The notes under the pieces were generated by a model. It saw only the letters and a program-made list of their open reading frames with translations. It was not told the DNA's origin and did not search any database. Below, piece by piece: positions 54,152-63,892 of a stretch of DNA of 64,000 nt. Every line of letters starts with the position of its first letter. Positions within the stretch are counted from its first letter, which is position 1. A program made the position numbers and the translations under genes. This DNA comes from Colwellia sp. MB3u-45 (lineage in GTDB: Bacteria; Pseudomonadota; Gammaproteobacteria; Enterobacterales; Alteromonadaceae), in contig NZ_JACGVC010000042.1 in the NCBI RefSeq assembly GCF_014077005.1, positions 1 through 64,000 of the forward strand. Reading direction: 5' to 3'.

Positions 54152-55015
54152 TTAATGGGTTGTACCGTCAATAAATTGTGCTAATTGAGGACGCTTAAAT
54201 TCATAAGTGGTCAGACAATAATCACAAGTCATCGAGACACTACCTTGCTCAACAATAATACTTTCAAGTTCGCTCGGTTCAATTTGAGAAATGGTATTTA
54301 AACACTTTTCTTCTGAGCAACTACATTGATAGCTAACGGCTTGTGGCTCAAAGAGTCTAACCTCTTCTTGATGATATAACCGGTAAAGTAAGTCTTCGCT
54401 AGCTAATGAGAATATCTCTTCAGATTTAATCGTATTGGTTAGTTGGCACAAGTGCTCAAAATCGGCTTGTTGTTGCTCTTTATCATCACCATCAGGTAGT
54501 AATTGAATTAAGGTGCCTGCTACTTGCGAGCTTTGCTCATCACTAAATAGCCAGATTTTAGTGGGGATTTGTTCTGAAACATCAAAGTAGTGTTCTAAGC
54601 ATTCGGCCAAGGTATCTTGCTCAAGCGCTACAACACCTTGATAAGGTTCGCCATTGTTCGGCCGAATAGTGATGATCATATTGCCTTTACCGATAAGGTC
54701 TTTCAGCGCTGTTGCATCGGTTTCGCTCACCATACGTGCAATACCGCGCATTTCTTGGTGATTACTGCCATTTACGGCTAAATATCCTATTGGGCCATCG
54801 CCTTGAAGTTGTACAGCGATTTCACCTTCAAATTTTAATGTTGCCGTTAATAAGCAAGTTGCTGCCACCAATTCACCTAACAATTGCTTTACGCCCAGCG
54901 GGTAGTCGTGTGCAGCAACAATGTCTTGGAAGGTTTGGCTTAAGTTAACCAATTCGCCTCGAGCATGTAGGTTGTCAAACAAATAGCGATTTAAGATATC
55001 TTTTTGCATGGTCAC
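54152..55015 (-). CDS. hslO: Hsp33, redox-regulated chaperone
   Basis: Hsp33 is an ATP-independent holdase activated by oxidation. Zinc ligands in the C-terminus are C231-S-C233 and C264-D-Y-C267, at nearly the same spacing as in E. coli (232, 234, 265, 268). 287 residues. It starts at GTG (55015), 8 nt after AAGGA; the next in-frame ATG is two codons later. It is 3 nt after hslR, the same order as in E. coli. Confidence 0.95.
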   Translation of the reverse strand: MTMQKDILNRYLFDNLHARGELVNLSQTFQDIVAAHDYPLGVKQLLGELVAATCLLTATLKFEGEIAVQLQGDGPIGYLAVNGSNHQEMRGIARMVSETDATALKDLIGKGNMIITIRPNNGEPYQGVVALEQDTLAECLEHYFDVSEQIPTKIWLFSDEQSSQVAGTLIQLLPDGDDKEQQQADFEHLCQLTNTIKSEEIFSLASEDLLYRLYHQEEVRLFEPQAVSYQCSCSEEKCLNTISQIEPSELESIIVEQGSVSMTCDYCLTTYEFKRPQLAQFIDGTTH

Positions 55016-55018
55016 TGT

Positions 55019-55459
55019 TTATATCCTTTCTTTTAATTGCCGAATTTGTCGACGTTGTTTCTTATCTGGTTTAGTGTCACTGGCTGGGCTGAGCAAAATA
55101 CCCTGCTGGCGAGCTAAGTTGTTTTTCTCACGGGTTTTAACGCTTTCAGGCGTTTCTTGATAAAGTGTTTGAGCAAAACTTGCATCTCGGCGTTTATCCG
55201 CCAAAGCAATGACCAAAACATGTTTTTCTTCAAAACCTTGGCGAATGGTAACGCGATCACCTAAAACCACAGCTTTGCCTGATTTACTGCGTTGGCCATT
55301 ATAGAATACTTTACCGCCATCGATCATCTGTTTTGCAATCGCTCGGGTTTTATAAAAGCGCGCTGCCCACAACCACTTATCTAAGCGGGTTGACTGGGTA
55401 TCGTTTGTCTCGATAACGTTAGGTTTGTTCATTGTTTTGTTTATATCCCGTGCAGGCAT
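55019..55459 (-). CDS. hslR: Hsp15, heat-shock ribosome-associated S4 protein
   Basis: Hsp15 binds stalled 50S subunits carrying peptidyl-tRNA. The S4 domain is at residues about 25-85 (RLDKWLWAARFYKTRAIAKQMIDGGKVFYNGQRSKSGK), and the charged tail ends RRQIRQLKERI. The frame opens at ATG 55459; a second ATG nine codons in is an alternative start. No clear sigma-32 promoter is seen upstream. It is divergent from gspC. Confidence 0.93.
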   Translation of the reverse strand: MPARDINKTMNKPNVIETNDTQSTRLDKWLWAARFYKTRAIAKQMIDGGKVFYNGQRSKSGKAVVLGDRVTIRQGFEEKHVLVIALADKRRDASFAQTLYQETPESVKTREKNNLARQQGILLSPASDTKPDKKQRRQIRQLKERI

Positions 55460-55792
55460 TATAAATTGGCGAAAGTTAACATAACGGTAATGTTTACGCT
55501 AGTTAGAATGCATTTGGTTACATTTTTAAGCTTATACTAGGTCATTAAATAAGGTCATTAAATTATTGTTCACCTTTATTGCTTAAAATACACTAAGACA
55601 GCGCCGGTTATGTTTAGTTTGAAGCAATGAACACTTACCCTGATTTACTTTTGCTGTGCGCAACTAGATCACAAACATCATGAAAAATGGCATAATTATA
55701 GGTAAAAAATAATATGACGTCTTGTTGCCAGACGTTTGGTCAAGTATCATCAAAGTGACTTTAAATTTCCAGATAATAAAAAATTATAAAAA
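55460..55792. other. Divergent promoter region between hslR and the gsp operon
   Basis: 333 bp without a gene. It contains AGGTCATTAAATA/AGGTCATTAAATT in tandem near 55538-55565 (imperfect direct repeat). No promoter can be placed with confidence. Confidence 0.45.
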
Positions 55793-56764
55793 ATGACATT
55801 ATCGAATAACCTATCAAACGCTTTTGAGCAGCTTGCTAAGCTGCCGCAACAAAAAATTACCCAAGTCATTATCTTGGTGTTGCTTAGTTATATTGCCTTT
55901 CTCTTTGCGCAAATAACTTGGCTTGGGTTAGCAAAGAGCGATCATAATGCAAACTTAACACTTAATGATTTATCGTCTGTTTCAGTAGCGCCAAAAGAAC
56001 AAGTTCAGGTAAAAGCCATTCAAGTACTGAATCTTTTTGGTGTTTTTTCTCAGCAAAACGTAAATCGTGTTGAAGAGGTTGTTGAAGACGCGCCAGAAAC
56101 ACGGCTGCAACTCATTCTAACCGGTGTGGTTGCCAGTACTAACAAAGCGACTGCCGCGGCCGTAATAGAAAGTGGTGGAAAGCAAGAAACCTATAGTATC
56201 GGTGAAAATATTAAAGGCACTCGGGCCGTGCTAGAAGATGTTTTTCACGATCGTGTCCTGTTAAAAGTATCAGGTGGCTTAGAAACCTTAATGTTTGAAG
56301 GCTTAATATTTGATAAAAACATTAATATTATTAAACCACGTTACAACCAGCAATCTGTGACGCAGCCAACAGAAAATACCAGTCAAAAGTCTTCACCTGA
56401 TGATTTTTCACCCACCAATATTGTTGATCAACGAGATAATAAAGCGCTAGCGCAAGTGACCAAGTCGCTGCGAACAGAATTGGCTAGCGACCCCGGTAAC
56501 ATTACTGATTACCTAAAAATCTCTCCTAAACGAGAAAATGGTAAAATTACCGGCTATCAATTAATGCCGGCAAAAGATCCAACTTTTTTTCAAAGTGCGG
56601 GTCTTAAGTCCGGTGATGTTGCGGTACAAATGAATGGTTTCGATTTAACCGCGCCACAAGAGGCAGCTCAAGCGCTACAATCTTTAAAAGAACAACGCGA
56701 AGTTTCGCTGTTACTTGACCGTAATGGTGACATAACAGAAATACTCTTCAGTATAGACAATTAG
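55793..56764 (+). CDS. gspC: Type II secretion system protein GspC
   Basis: GspC links the inner-membrane platform to the secretin. One membrane helix (about 22-43), a homology region (about 95-170: LILTGVVAS ... EGLIFDK) and a C-terminal PDZ domain (about 240-323: KITGYQLMPAKDPTFFQSAGLKSGDVAVQMNGFDL). 323 residues, longer than many. It is the first gene of the cluster; the ribosome binding site is weak. The next gene, gspD, begins 17 nt later. Confidence 0.95.
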   Translation: MTLSNNLSNAFEQLAKLPQQKITQVIILVLLSYIAFLFAQITWLGLAKSDHNANLTLNDLSSVSVAPKEQVQVKAIQVLNLFGVFSQQNVNRVEEVVEDAPETRLQLILTGVVASTNKATAAAVIESGGKQETYSIGENIKGTRAVLEDVFHDRVLLKVSGGLETLMFEGLIFDKNINIIKPRYNQQSVTQPTENTSQKSSPDDFSPTNIVDQRDNKALAQVTKSLRTELASDPGNITDYLKISPKRENGKITGYQLMPAKDPTFFQSAGLKSGDVAVQMNGFDLTAPQEAAQALQSLKEQREVSLLLDRNGDITEILFSIDN

Positions 56765-56781
56765 AATAAAAGGAATAATAA

Positions 56782-58869
56782 ATGCGCAAATTATTAAGCG
56801 CGCCTTGGTATAAGCGAAGCTTTACCGGGGTTGTTACTGCAGTTTTACTCAATAGTGTTTTGCTTTCTGCCAATATTAGTGCTGCAGAATATTCGCCCAA
56901 TTTCAAAGGGACAGAAATTGGGGAATTTATTAATATTGTCGGTAAAAACTTAAGAAAAACCATGATTGTCGATCCGAACGTACGCGGCAAAGTGAATGTT
57001 CGTAGTTATGACTTATTAACTGAAGAGCAATATTATCAATTTTTCCTAAATGTTTTAGAAGTTTATGGTTTTTCTGCCGTATCAATGGACAATAATATTG
57101 TCAAAATTATTCGAAATAAAGATGCAAAAACCTCATCTATCCCAGTAGTTGGTAATGAAAACCCCGGTGCAGGTGACGAAATGGTTACCCGTGTGGTTGA
57201 AGTTAAAAACGTCACAGTTCGTGAGCTTACGCCATTGCTGCGCCAATTATCAGATCAAGCTGGCGGCGGCAACGTGGTTAACTATGATCCTGCCAACGTT
57301 ATTATGTTAACGGGCACCGCAGCTGTCGTTAATCGCTTGGTAAAAATTATTGAACGGGTTGATAAAGCGGGCGATCAAGACGTACAAATCATTAGTCTTA
57401 AATATGCATCGGCTGGCGAAATGGTCCGTATCATTGAGGCAATGAACAAATCTGGCCAAGGTCAAGGCTCTGCTACACCGACTTTTTTAATCCCTAAAAT
57501 TGTGGCTGATGAACGCACCAATAGCGTTATTGTTAGCGGCGAAGTCAAAGCACGTGAGCGTGTGGCAAGATTAGTGTCGCGCTTGGACAGTGAATTAGAA
57601 TCGAACGGTAACACACGGGTCTATCATTTAAAGTACGCAAAATCTGAAGACATGGTGAAAGTACTTCAAGGGGTTAGTGAATCTATTGAAGCAGACTCCT
57701 CTACAACAACTTCATCATCGCGAAAAAGCAACACACGTAATGTCAGTATTGACGCTCATGAAGATACAAATACTTTAGTTATTACCGCCCAACCAGATAT
57801 GTTGCGCTCATTAGAAGCGGTTATTCGCCAGTTAGATATTCGTCGTGCTCAAGTGCTGATTGAAGCGATAATTGTCGAAGTATTTGAAGGTGACGGTGTC
57901 AACTTAGGCGTGCAATGGTATAGCGAACAAGGTGGTGTTACTCAATTTTCAAACGGCGTTGCACCGATTAGTTCTGTGGCCGCGGCTGCAGAAGCGGCTC
58001 GCTCAACTCCCGGAACAAAAGGTTCAACAGTCACATCAGAAAGTGGAGCGGTTACGGTTAATCCTGATCAAGCCGATACTAAAGGTGATTATAGTTTACT
58101 GGCCCAAGTATTAGGCTCTGTTAGTGGCACTATGTTCGGTATTGTGAAAGATGACTGGGGCGCGATAGTCCAAGCGGTAAGTTCAGATACCAATTCAAAC
58201 TTATTGTCTACGCCAAGTATTACTACACTAGATAATGAAGAAGCTTATTTTATTGTTGGTCAAGAAGTGCCTATTATTACTGGCGCGCAAACGGGCAGCA
58301 ACAATAGTAATCCCTTTCAAACGGTAGAGCGCCAAGAAATAGGCATTAAGTTAAAAGTAACACCACAAATTAATGAAGGTAGCGGTGTGCAGCTAACCAT
58401 TGAACAAGAAGTGTCTTCGGTCAGTGGTGCTACGGGTGTTGATATCTCAATCAATAAACGTGAAATTAAAACCACCGTGATGGCTGATGATGGCGCAACC
58501 GTTATTTTAGGTGGCTTGATTGATGAAGATGTGCAAGAAAGTGTGCAAAAAGTACCTTTACTAGGCGACATTCCATTTATCGGCCACTTGTTTAAATCCA
58601 CCAGTAATACCACGCGTAAGCGTAATTTGATGGTGTTTTTACGGCCAACTATTGTCCGTGATGGCAAGTTGATGAATGACCTGAGTAGAGAAAAGTACAA
58701 CTATATTCGCGCGCTAGAAATTCAAAAGAAAGAAGCGGGTCTTGAATTAATGTCGGGTGAGAAGTTGCCTATTTTGCCAAAATGGAATGATCAATTGGCA
58801 TTACCACCGTCGTTTGACGAATACATGAAAAAGCGTGATGAAGAAAAGTCATCTGCTGAAAACGAATAG
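56782..58869 (+). CDS. gspD: Type II secretion system secretin GspD
   Basis: Outer-membrane secretin that forms the exit channel. Signal peptide (about 1-33), N0 domain (about 35-105), N1-N3 (about 120-340: [18 protein letters not shown] and similar repeats), secretin domain with [16 protein letters not shown] near the C-terminus, and a C-terminal S domain. 695 residues. A Ser/Thr/Ala-rich linker around residue 400-440 is longer than typical. gspE follows after 2 nt. Confidence 0.97.
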   Translation: MRKLLSAPWYKRSFTGVVTAVLLNSVLLSANISAAEYSPNFKGTEIGEFINIVGKNLRKTMIVDPNVRGKVNVRSYDLLTEEQYYQFFLNVLEVYGFSAVSMDNNIVKIIRNKDAKTSSIPVVGNENPGAGDEMVTRVVEVKNVTVRELTPLLRQLSDQAGGGNVVNYDPANVIMLTGTAAVVNRLVKIIERVDKAGDQDVQIISLKYASAGEMVRIIEAMNKSGQGQGSATPTFLIPKIVADERTNSVIVSGEVKARERVARLVSRLDSELESNGNTRVYHLKYAKSEDMVKVLQGVSESIEADSSTTTSSSRKSNTRNVSIDAHEDTNTLVITAQPDMLRSLEAVIRQLDIRRAQVLIEAIIVEVFEGDGVNLGVQWYSEQGGVTQFSNGVAPISSVAAAAEAARSTPGTKGSTVTSESGAVTVNPDQADTKGDYSLLAQVLGSVSGTMFGIVKDDWGAIVQAVSSDTNSNLLSTPSITTLDNEEAYFIVGQEVPIITGAQTGSNNSNPFQTVERQEIGIKLKVTPQINEGSGVQLTIEQEVSSVSGATGVDISINKREIKTTVMADDGATVILGGLIDEDVQESVQKVPLLGDIPFIGHLFKSTSNTTRKRNLMVFLRPTIVRDGKLMNDLSREKYNYIRALEIQKKEAGLELMSGEKLPILPKWNDQLALPPSFDEYMKKRDEEKSSAENE

Positions 58870-58871
58870 CC

Positions 58872-60467
58872 ATGAGTGACATTGCCCCACAAACACAAGT
58901 GCTTGTTAACGCAAATGAACAAAGTGTTGCCAGTGAAAACACCTTAGCATCTGATGCGTCGTCAACGATTGCCGTTAGTGACATTTTGAAAGATGAAAAT
59001 GTTCGCTTTCGCTTACCCTTTGGTTTTGCTAAGCGCCACAGTGTGTTAGTGGCAAATGACCATGGTGTATTACGTTTAGTTTGCACTGACTTGCTCAGTG
59101 CTAATATTTTGTTGGAAGTACGTCGTGTACTCAAAGCCCCTTTTACCCTTGACGTAAAAAGTGCTCAAGAGTTTGAACAATTGTTAACCATTGCTTATCA
59201 GCGCGACTCATCAGAAGCGCAACAAATGATGGAAGACATTGGCAACGAGGTTGACTTATATTCCCTTGCCGACGAGATGACCGAAACCGAAGACTTATTA
59301 GAAAACGAAGACGATGCACCGATTATTAAACTGATCAATGCCATGCTCAGTGAAGCCATTAAAGAAAACGCTTCTGATATTCATATTGAAACCTTTGAAC
59401 AAGCGTTGCAAATTCGCTTCCGTGTTGACGGCGTATTACGTGAAGTGTTAAAACCTAATCGTAAATTAGCCTCATTACTTGTTTCACGTATCAAGGTGAT
59501 GGCCAAACTCGATATTGCGGAAAAACGTATTCCTCAAGATGGTCGTATTTCGTTAAGAATAGCGGGTCGAGCCGTAGATGTGCGCGTTTCCACCATGCCA
59601 ACAGGCCATGGCGAGCGTGTGGTTTTGCGCTTACTAGATAAAAACTCAACACGTTTAGACTTAAAAGACTTAGGCATGAGCGATGGTAATCGAGCACGTT
59701 TTTCTGAATTAATTGAAAAACCCCACGGCATTATACTGGTTACCGGGCCGACAGGATCAGGTAAAAGTACCACTTTGTATGCCGGCTTAAGCCAAATTGA
59801 TAGTAAAGAACGTAATATTCTCACGGTTGAAGATCCCATCGAATACGCTATTGAAGGTATCGGACAAACACAAGTTAATACCAAGGTGGATATGACTTTT
59901 GCCCGAGGTTTACGCGCGATACTTCGCCAAGATCCCGACGTGGTTATGGTGGGTGAAATTCGAGATTTAGAAACGGCCCAAATTGGTGTGCAAGCAAGTT
60001 TGACCGGACATTTAGTCTTATCTACCTTACATACCAATACAGCGGCAGGCGCGATAACGCGTATGGAAGATATGGGTGTTGAACCTTTCTTACTTTCATC
60101 AAGTTTGTTAGGGGTTTTAGCGCAGCGATTAGTCAGAACCTTATGTCCGCATTGCCGCGAATGTAGCACTCCATCAGCGGAAGAGCGCAAGTTATTGCAA
60201 CTAAGTGACGACGATACCGCGCCAATATACCGATCTGTTGGTTGTGAAGATTGTAACTTTAAAGGTTATCGGGGCCGAACCGGTATTCATGAACTGATTG
60301 TCGTTGATGAGAAAGTTCGTGCATTAATTCATAACGGTAAAGGTGAGCAAGCGATTGAAAAATTTATTCGTAAATCGACACCCAGTATACGCCGTGACGG
60401 TTTTGATAAAGTCATGCTTGGCGAAACCACGATTGAAGAAGTATTGCGTGTTACGCGCGAAGACTAA
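58872..60467 (+). CDS. gspE: Type II secretion system ATPase GspE
   Basis: Cytoplasmic ATPase that drives pseudopilus assembly. N-terminal domains for GspL binding (about 1-145), then Walker [10 protein letters not shown] (292-300), the Asp box (VEDPIEY), Walker B ([16 protein letters not shown]), the His box ([12 protein letters not shown]) and a zinc-binding cysteine module, CPHC ... CEDC (about 419-456). 531 residues. A 59-nt gap with a 12-bp tandem repeat separates it from gspF. Confidence 0.97.
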   Translation: MSDIAPQTQVLVNANEQSVASENTLASDASSTIAVSDILKDENVRFRLPFGFAKRHSVLVANDHGVLRLVCTDLLSANILLEVRRVLKAPFTLDVKSAQEFEQLLTIAYQRDSSEAQQMMEDIGNEVDLYSLADEMTETEDLLENEDDAPIIKLINAMLSEAIKENASDIHIETFEQALQIRFRVDGVLREVLKPNRKLASLLVSRIKVMAKLDIAEKRIPQDGRISLRIAGRAVDVRVSTMPTGHGERVVLRLLDKNSTRLDLKDLGMSDGNRARFSELIEKPHGIILVTGPTGSGKSTTLYAGLSQIDSKERNILTVEDPIEYAIEGIGQTQVNTKVDMTFARGLRAILRQDPDVVMVGEIRDLETAQIGVQASLTGHLVLSTLHTNTAAGAITRMEDMGVEPFLLSSSLLGVLAQRLVRTLCPHCRECSTPSAEERKLLQLSDDDTAPIYRSVGCEDCNFKGYRGRTGIHELIVVDEKVRALIHNGKGEQAIEKFIRKSTPSIRRDGFDKVMLGETTIEEVLRVTRED

Positions 60468-60478
60468 CAGTCGACTCA

Positions 60479-60509
60479 CTAAGTGCCGAACTAAGTACCG
60501 AACTAAGTA
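60479..60509. repeat. 12-bp tandem repeat between gspE and gspF
   Basis: CTAAGTGCCGAA, CTAAGTACCGAA and a partial CTAAGTA in a row, just before the gspF start. Probably slippage, although it lies in the leader of gspF. Confidence 0.7.
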
Positions 60510-60526
60510 TAGATAAATTGTAAATT

Positions 60527-61750
60527 ATGGCAGCATTTGATTATCAGGCGGTAGACAGCCGAGGCAAAAATAAAAAAGGGGTTATCGAAGGCGATACCCC
60601 TAGACATGTGCGTAATTTATTGCGCGAACAGGGCTTAATGCCGATTGAGGTTACGCCCTGTCTGCAAAAAAGTAAGCAAGAAAGTAAAAAGTCTATTTTT
60701 GCTGGCGGTAAAAAAATATCAGCGTCGGAGCTGGCATTAATCACACGGCAACTATCAACCTTAGTTGAATCAGGCTTGCCGATAGAAGAATCCTTGATGG
60801 CTGTTGGTGAGCAGTGTGAAAAAATTGCTATAAAAAGCATGATTATGGCGGTGCGTACAAAAGTCACCGAAGGCTATGGCTTAGCTGAAAGTATGGCGGA
60901 GTTTCCGCAAATCTTTAATCACTTATTTCGCGCTATGGTTGCTGCGGGTGAAAAATCAGGCCACCTCGAGAAAGTATTAGACCGTTTAGCGGATTACACC
61001 GAAAAGCGACAACAACTGCGCTCGCAGCTTATTCAAGCCTTGGTATACCCGGTTATTATGACCGTAGTGGCCACTGGCGTTATTGCTATATTACTGACCG
61101 CTGTCGTACCAAAAATTGTTGGCCAATTTGAGCACATGGGCGCTAATTTACCCGCCACTACCCAGTTTCTCATTGCCAGTAGTGACTTTTTACGTGACTA
61201 TGGTTTAGTTATTGTGCTGATTGTCGTCGCACTGATGTTACTTTGGTCGCAACTGCTGAAAAAGGCCAGTTTTAGGTTTGCCTATCATAAGCGTTTTCTT
61301 GCCATACCTGGCATAGGTAAAGTAGCCAAAAGTGTCAATACCGCAAGATTTGCTCGTACCTTGAGCATTTTAACCGCGAGTGCCGTTCCTTTATTAGAGA
61401 GTATGAAAATATCGGGTGAAGTACTCGACAATTTATATATTAAGCAAAGTGTTAAAGAGTCAGCGGATAAGGTCAGAGAAGGAACAAGTTTACGGGTGTC
61501 ATTAGAGCAAACTAAACTGTTTCCTCCCATGATGCTACATATGATCGCCAGTGGCGAAAAAAGTGGTCAGCTTGAGCATATGTTAGGTCGAGCTGCAGAT
61601 AACCAAGACCGTGAGTTTGAGGCGATTATTAATATATCATTAAAAGCATTTGAGCCCGCTTTAATGGTGGTAATGGCCGGTATTGTATTATTTATCGTGA
61701 TGGCTATTTTACAGCCAATTCTTCAGTTAAATACGTTAATAGGAAATTAG
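60527..61750 (+). CDS. gspF: Type II secretion system inner-membrane protein GspF
   Basis: Polytopic platform protein. Two T2SSF domains (about 70-195 and 273-395), three membrane helices, and FPQIFNHLFRAMVAAGEKSGHLEKVLDRLADYTE followed by the similar LFPPMMLHMIASGEKSGQLEHMLGRAADNQD. 407 residues, like GspF of other species (about 405). gspG begins 2 nt later. The ribosome binding site is weak. Confidence 0.97.
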   Translation: MAAFDYQAVDSRGKNKKGVIEGDTPRHVRNLLREQGLMPIEVTPCLQKSKQESKKSIFAGGKKISASELALITRQLSTLVESGLPIEESLMAVGEQCEKIAIKSMIMAVRTKVTEGYGLAESMAEFPQIFNHLFRAMVAAGEKSGHLEKVLDRLADYTEKRQQLRSQLIQALVYPVIMTVVATGVIAILLTAVVPKIVGQFEHMGANLPATTQFLIASSDFLRDYGLVIVLIVVALMLLWSQLLKKASFRFAYHKRFLAIPGIGKVAKSVNTARFARTLSILTASAVPLLESMKISGEVLDNLYIKQSVKESADKVREGTSLRVSLEQTKLFPPMMLHMIASGEKSGQLEHMLGRAADNQDREFEAIINISLKAFEPALMVVMAGIVLFIVMAILQPILQLNTLIGN

Positions 61751-61752
61751 AA

Positions 61753-62187
61753 ATGAAAGCAGTAAGAAATATTCGAGGTTTTACCCTGTTAGAAGTTATG
61801 GTCGTTATCGTCATTTTAGGCATTTTAGCCAGTATGGTGGTGCCTAATCTACTTGGCAGCCAAGAGCGTGCCAATATCCAAAAGGCGGTGTCAGATATTA
61901 ATGCGTTGGAAACGTCTTTAACCATGTACAAAATGGATAATTATCAGTACCCAACTACAGAGCAAAGCCTAGAAGCCCTAGTCACTGAAACGGATATAGA
62001 GCCAGCGGCACGTCGTTTTCCACAAGGCGGTTATGTTAAGCGTTTACCTAACGACCCTTGGGGCAATGAATATCAACTACTAAACCCCGGGGAACATGGC
62101 GTTATGGATGTATTTTCTATGGGACCTGATGGTGAACCTGGTACAGACGATGACATTGGCAACTGGAATCTAGGCGATTATCAATAA
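61753..62187 (+). CDS. gspG: Major pseudopilin GspG
   Basis: Main subunit of the pseudopilus. Prepilin peptidase site RG|FTLLEVMVV with Glu at +5, then a hydrophobic helix. The globular C-terminus has the calcium-binding acid residues typical of GspG (MGPDGEPGTDDDIGNW). 144 residues. GAAAT and GGAAATTAG precede the ATG. Confidence 0.97.
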   Translation: MKAVRNIRGFTLLEVMVVIVILGILASMVVPNLLGSQERANIQKAVSDINALETSLTMYKMDNYQYPTTEQSLEALVTETDIEPAARRFPQGGYVKRLPNDPWGNEYQLLNPGEHGVMDVFSMGPDGEPGTDDDIGNWNLGDYQ

Positions 62188-62213
62188 TCAGTCGCCTAAA
62201 TTATTGACTCACT

Positions 62214-62837
62214 ATGAAGCTTAAAAACGGCCATCTGCCTAAAGATAAACATCGCCAGCAAGGTTTTACCTTAATTGAAGTGATGCTAGTGATCGTGTTA
62301 ATTGGCGTGATGGTTTCTGCAGTACAATTTACTTTTTCTGGTAATAAAGCGGAACAACTATTAGAACAAAACAGTATCCGTTTTGCCGGCGTTTTTGATG
62401 CCGCAGCAGAATACGGCCTGTTAAATAATATAGAGTTAGGCTTGTTTGTTGAAAAAAACACTTATCAATTTCTTGGCTATGACGGTGTTAGTTGGTCGCC
62501 GATTGCCAGTAATCCTATGTTTGAGGTCTTTACTTTACCTGAAGGGATAGAAATTACCTTGCAGCTCGATGATCTGCCTATTGAAGAACCCTTGCTGTTT
62601 GATTCGTCGTTATTAATTAATGAAGACCAAGACGATAACTTTACTGAAGAAGAAAAGAAAAAAACCATCCCTCAAGTGTATATGCTCTCTGGCGGTGATA
62701 TCACCCCTTTTAGTTTAACCTTTTCATTGGCAGAGTTTGCTATTGATGGCGATGAAAACATCAGCTTTAAAGTGTCTGGCATTTATACCACACCATTAAC
62801 GATAGAAGGGCCATTAGTTAATGCTAACTCTCGTTAA
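62214..62837 (+). CDS. gspH: Minor pseudopilin GspH
   Basis: Minor pseudopilin. Prepilin site QG|FTLIEVMLV with Glu at +5, followed by a membrane helix and a beta-rich domain. 207 residues, longer than most GspH (about 170). The reading frame overlaps gspI by 17 nt. It starts 26 nt after the gspG stop. Confidence 0.93.
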   Translation: MKLKNGHLPKDKHRQQGFTLIEVMLVIVLIGVMVSAVQFTFSGNKAEQLLEQNSIRFAGVFDAAAEYGLLNNIELGLFVEKNTYQFLGYDGVSWSPIASNPMFEVFTLPEGIEITLQLDDLPIEEPLLFDSSLLINEDQDDNFTEEEKKKTIPQVYMLSGGDITPFSLTFSLAEFAIDGDENISFKVSGIYTTPLTIEGPLVNANSR

Positions 62838-63219
62838 CCTTAGTTTTCATAAACTGGCAAAAGGTTTTACCTTGATTGAGGTAATGTTGGCGATGGCAGT
62901 GTTTTCAATTGCCGGTATTGCTATTTTAGGTACGGCAGATACCAACGTGCGAAACTTAGGTTATTTAGAAAGTAAAATTATGGCGAGTTGGGTGGCATCG
63001 AACCAGTTAGTTGAAGTCACAGTCAAGAGTGCATGGCCACCAAAAAACAACAAAAAGGGTAAAGTAGAGCTAGCAGGGCAAACATGGTTTTGGCAACAAA
63101 AAGTACTTAAAACAACGGATAAAGACATGCGTTCGATTGTTATGCAAGTGCGACTTGATGAGAAAGAAACTTCAGCATTAACCAGTTTAACCACTTATGT
63201 TTCTAAGCCTAACCCATGA
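62821..63219 (+). CDS. gspI: Minor pseudopilin GspI
   Basis: Minor pseudopilin. Prepilin site KG|FTLIEVMLA with Glu at +5. 132 residues. It overlaps gspH by 17 nt and gspJ by 4 nt (ATGA). It forms the tip complex with GspJ and GspK. Confidence 0.94.
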   Translation: MLTLVNLSFHKLAKGFTLIEVMLAMAVFSIAGIAILGTADTNVRNLGYLESKIMASWVASNQLVEVTVKSAWPPKNNKKGKVELAGQTWFWQQKVLKTTDKDMRSIVMQVRLDEKETSALTSLTTYVSKPNP

Positions 63220-63887
63220 AAATTGCTATCATTAAACATAGTTTTTTGAAAAAAACCGTTAGCTTTATGCCAAAGCGCAGCCAAGGCTTTACCTTATTAG
63301 AAGTGCTGATTGCGATTGCGATTTTTTCAGTGATCAGTATGGCAAGTTTTAGTATTTTTGAAACCGTGATTAACAGCGACGCAGCAACCAAAGCACGCAC
63401 TGATCGTATTAACGAACTGCAGCGGGGTTTTTTAATTATCGAGCGTGATATGTTACAAATAGCGCGACGCAGTGTTCGTTTAAACGGTGAAGCACCCCTG
63501 AGCGATTTTCTACATACTGACAACGACAGCTTCACTAGCAGTGAACAAGCTATCGCCTTTGTTCGTCATGGTTGGACTAACCCTGGATTACTCTTACCGC
63601 GCAGCGATATGCAGTCAGTAGCTTATCAACTAAACGAAAATACTGTCGAGCGAGTACACTTTAACTTTGTTGATGCGGTGTTAGGCGAAGTACCAAAAGT
63701 CAGGCCATTAATATCGCAGGTAGAAAAACTAAATTTCGAATTTTATGATGGAAAAAAATGGCAAGAAACCTTGCAAGAGAATACCTTACCTATGGCGATT
63801 GCCATTGAAATAGACACCACAGACTATGGCATAATTCGTCGCCAATTTATCGTTGCCGGTGATAACCTGCAAGATAATGGGGGCTAG
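63216..63887 (+). CDS. gspJ: Minor pseudopilin GspJ
   Basis: Minor pseudopilin. Prepilin site QG|FTLLEVLIA with Glu at +5, preceded by a longer basic leader (about 27 residues). 223 residues; the globular domain has the typical ELQRGFLIIERDMLQIARR helix. Start overlaps the gspI stop by 4 nt. Confidence 0.95.
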   Translation: MKIAIIKHSFLKKTVSFMPKRSQGFTLLEVLIAIAIFSVISMASFSIFETVINSDAATKARTDRINELQRGFLIIERDMLQIARRSVRLNGEAPLSDFLHTDNDSFTSSEQAIAFVRHGWTNPGLLLPRSDMQSVAYQLNENTVERVHFNFVDAVLGEVPKVRPLISQVEKLNFEFYDGKKWQETLQENTLPMAIAIEIDTTDYGIIRRQFIVAGDNLQDNGG

Positions 63888-63892
63888 CAGTG

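Noticed and set aside
55640-55680. CRP site upstream of gspC
   Set aside because: Only one half (TAGATCACA) matches; the other half does not.
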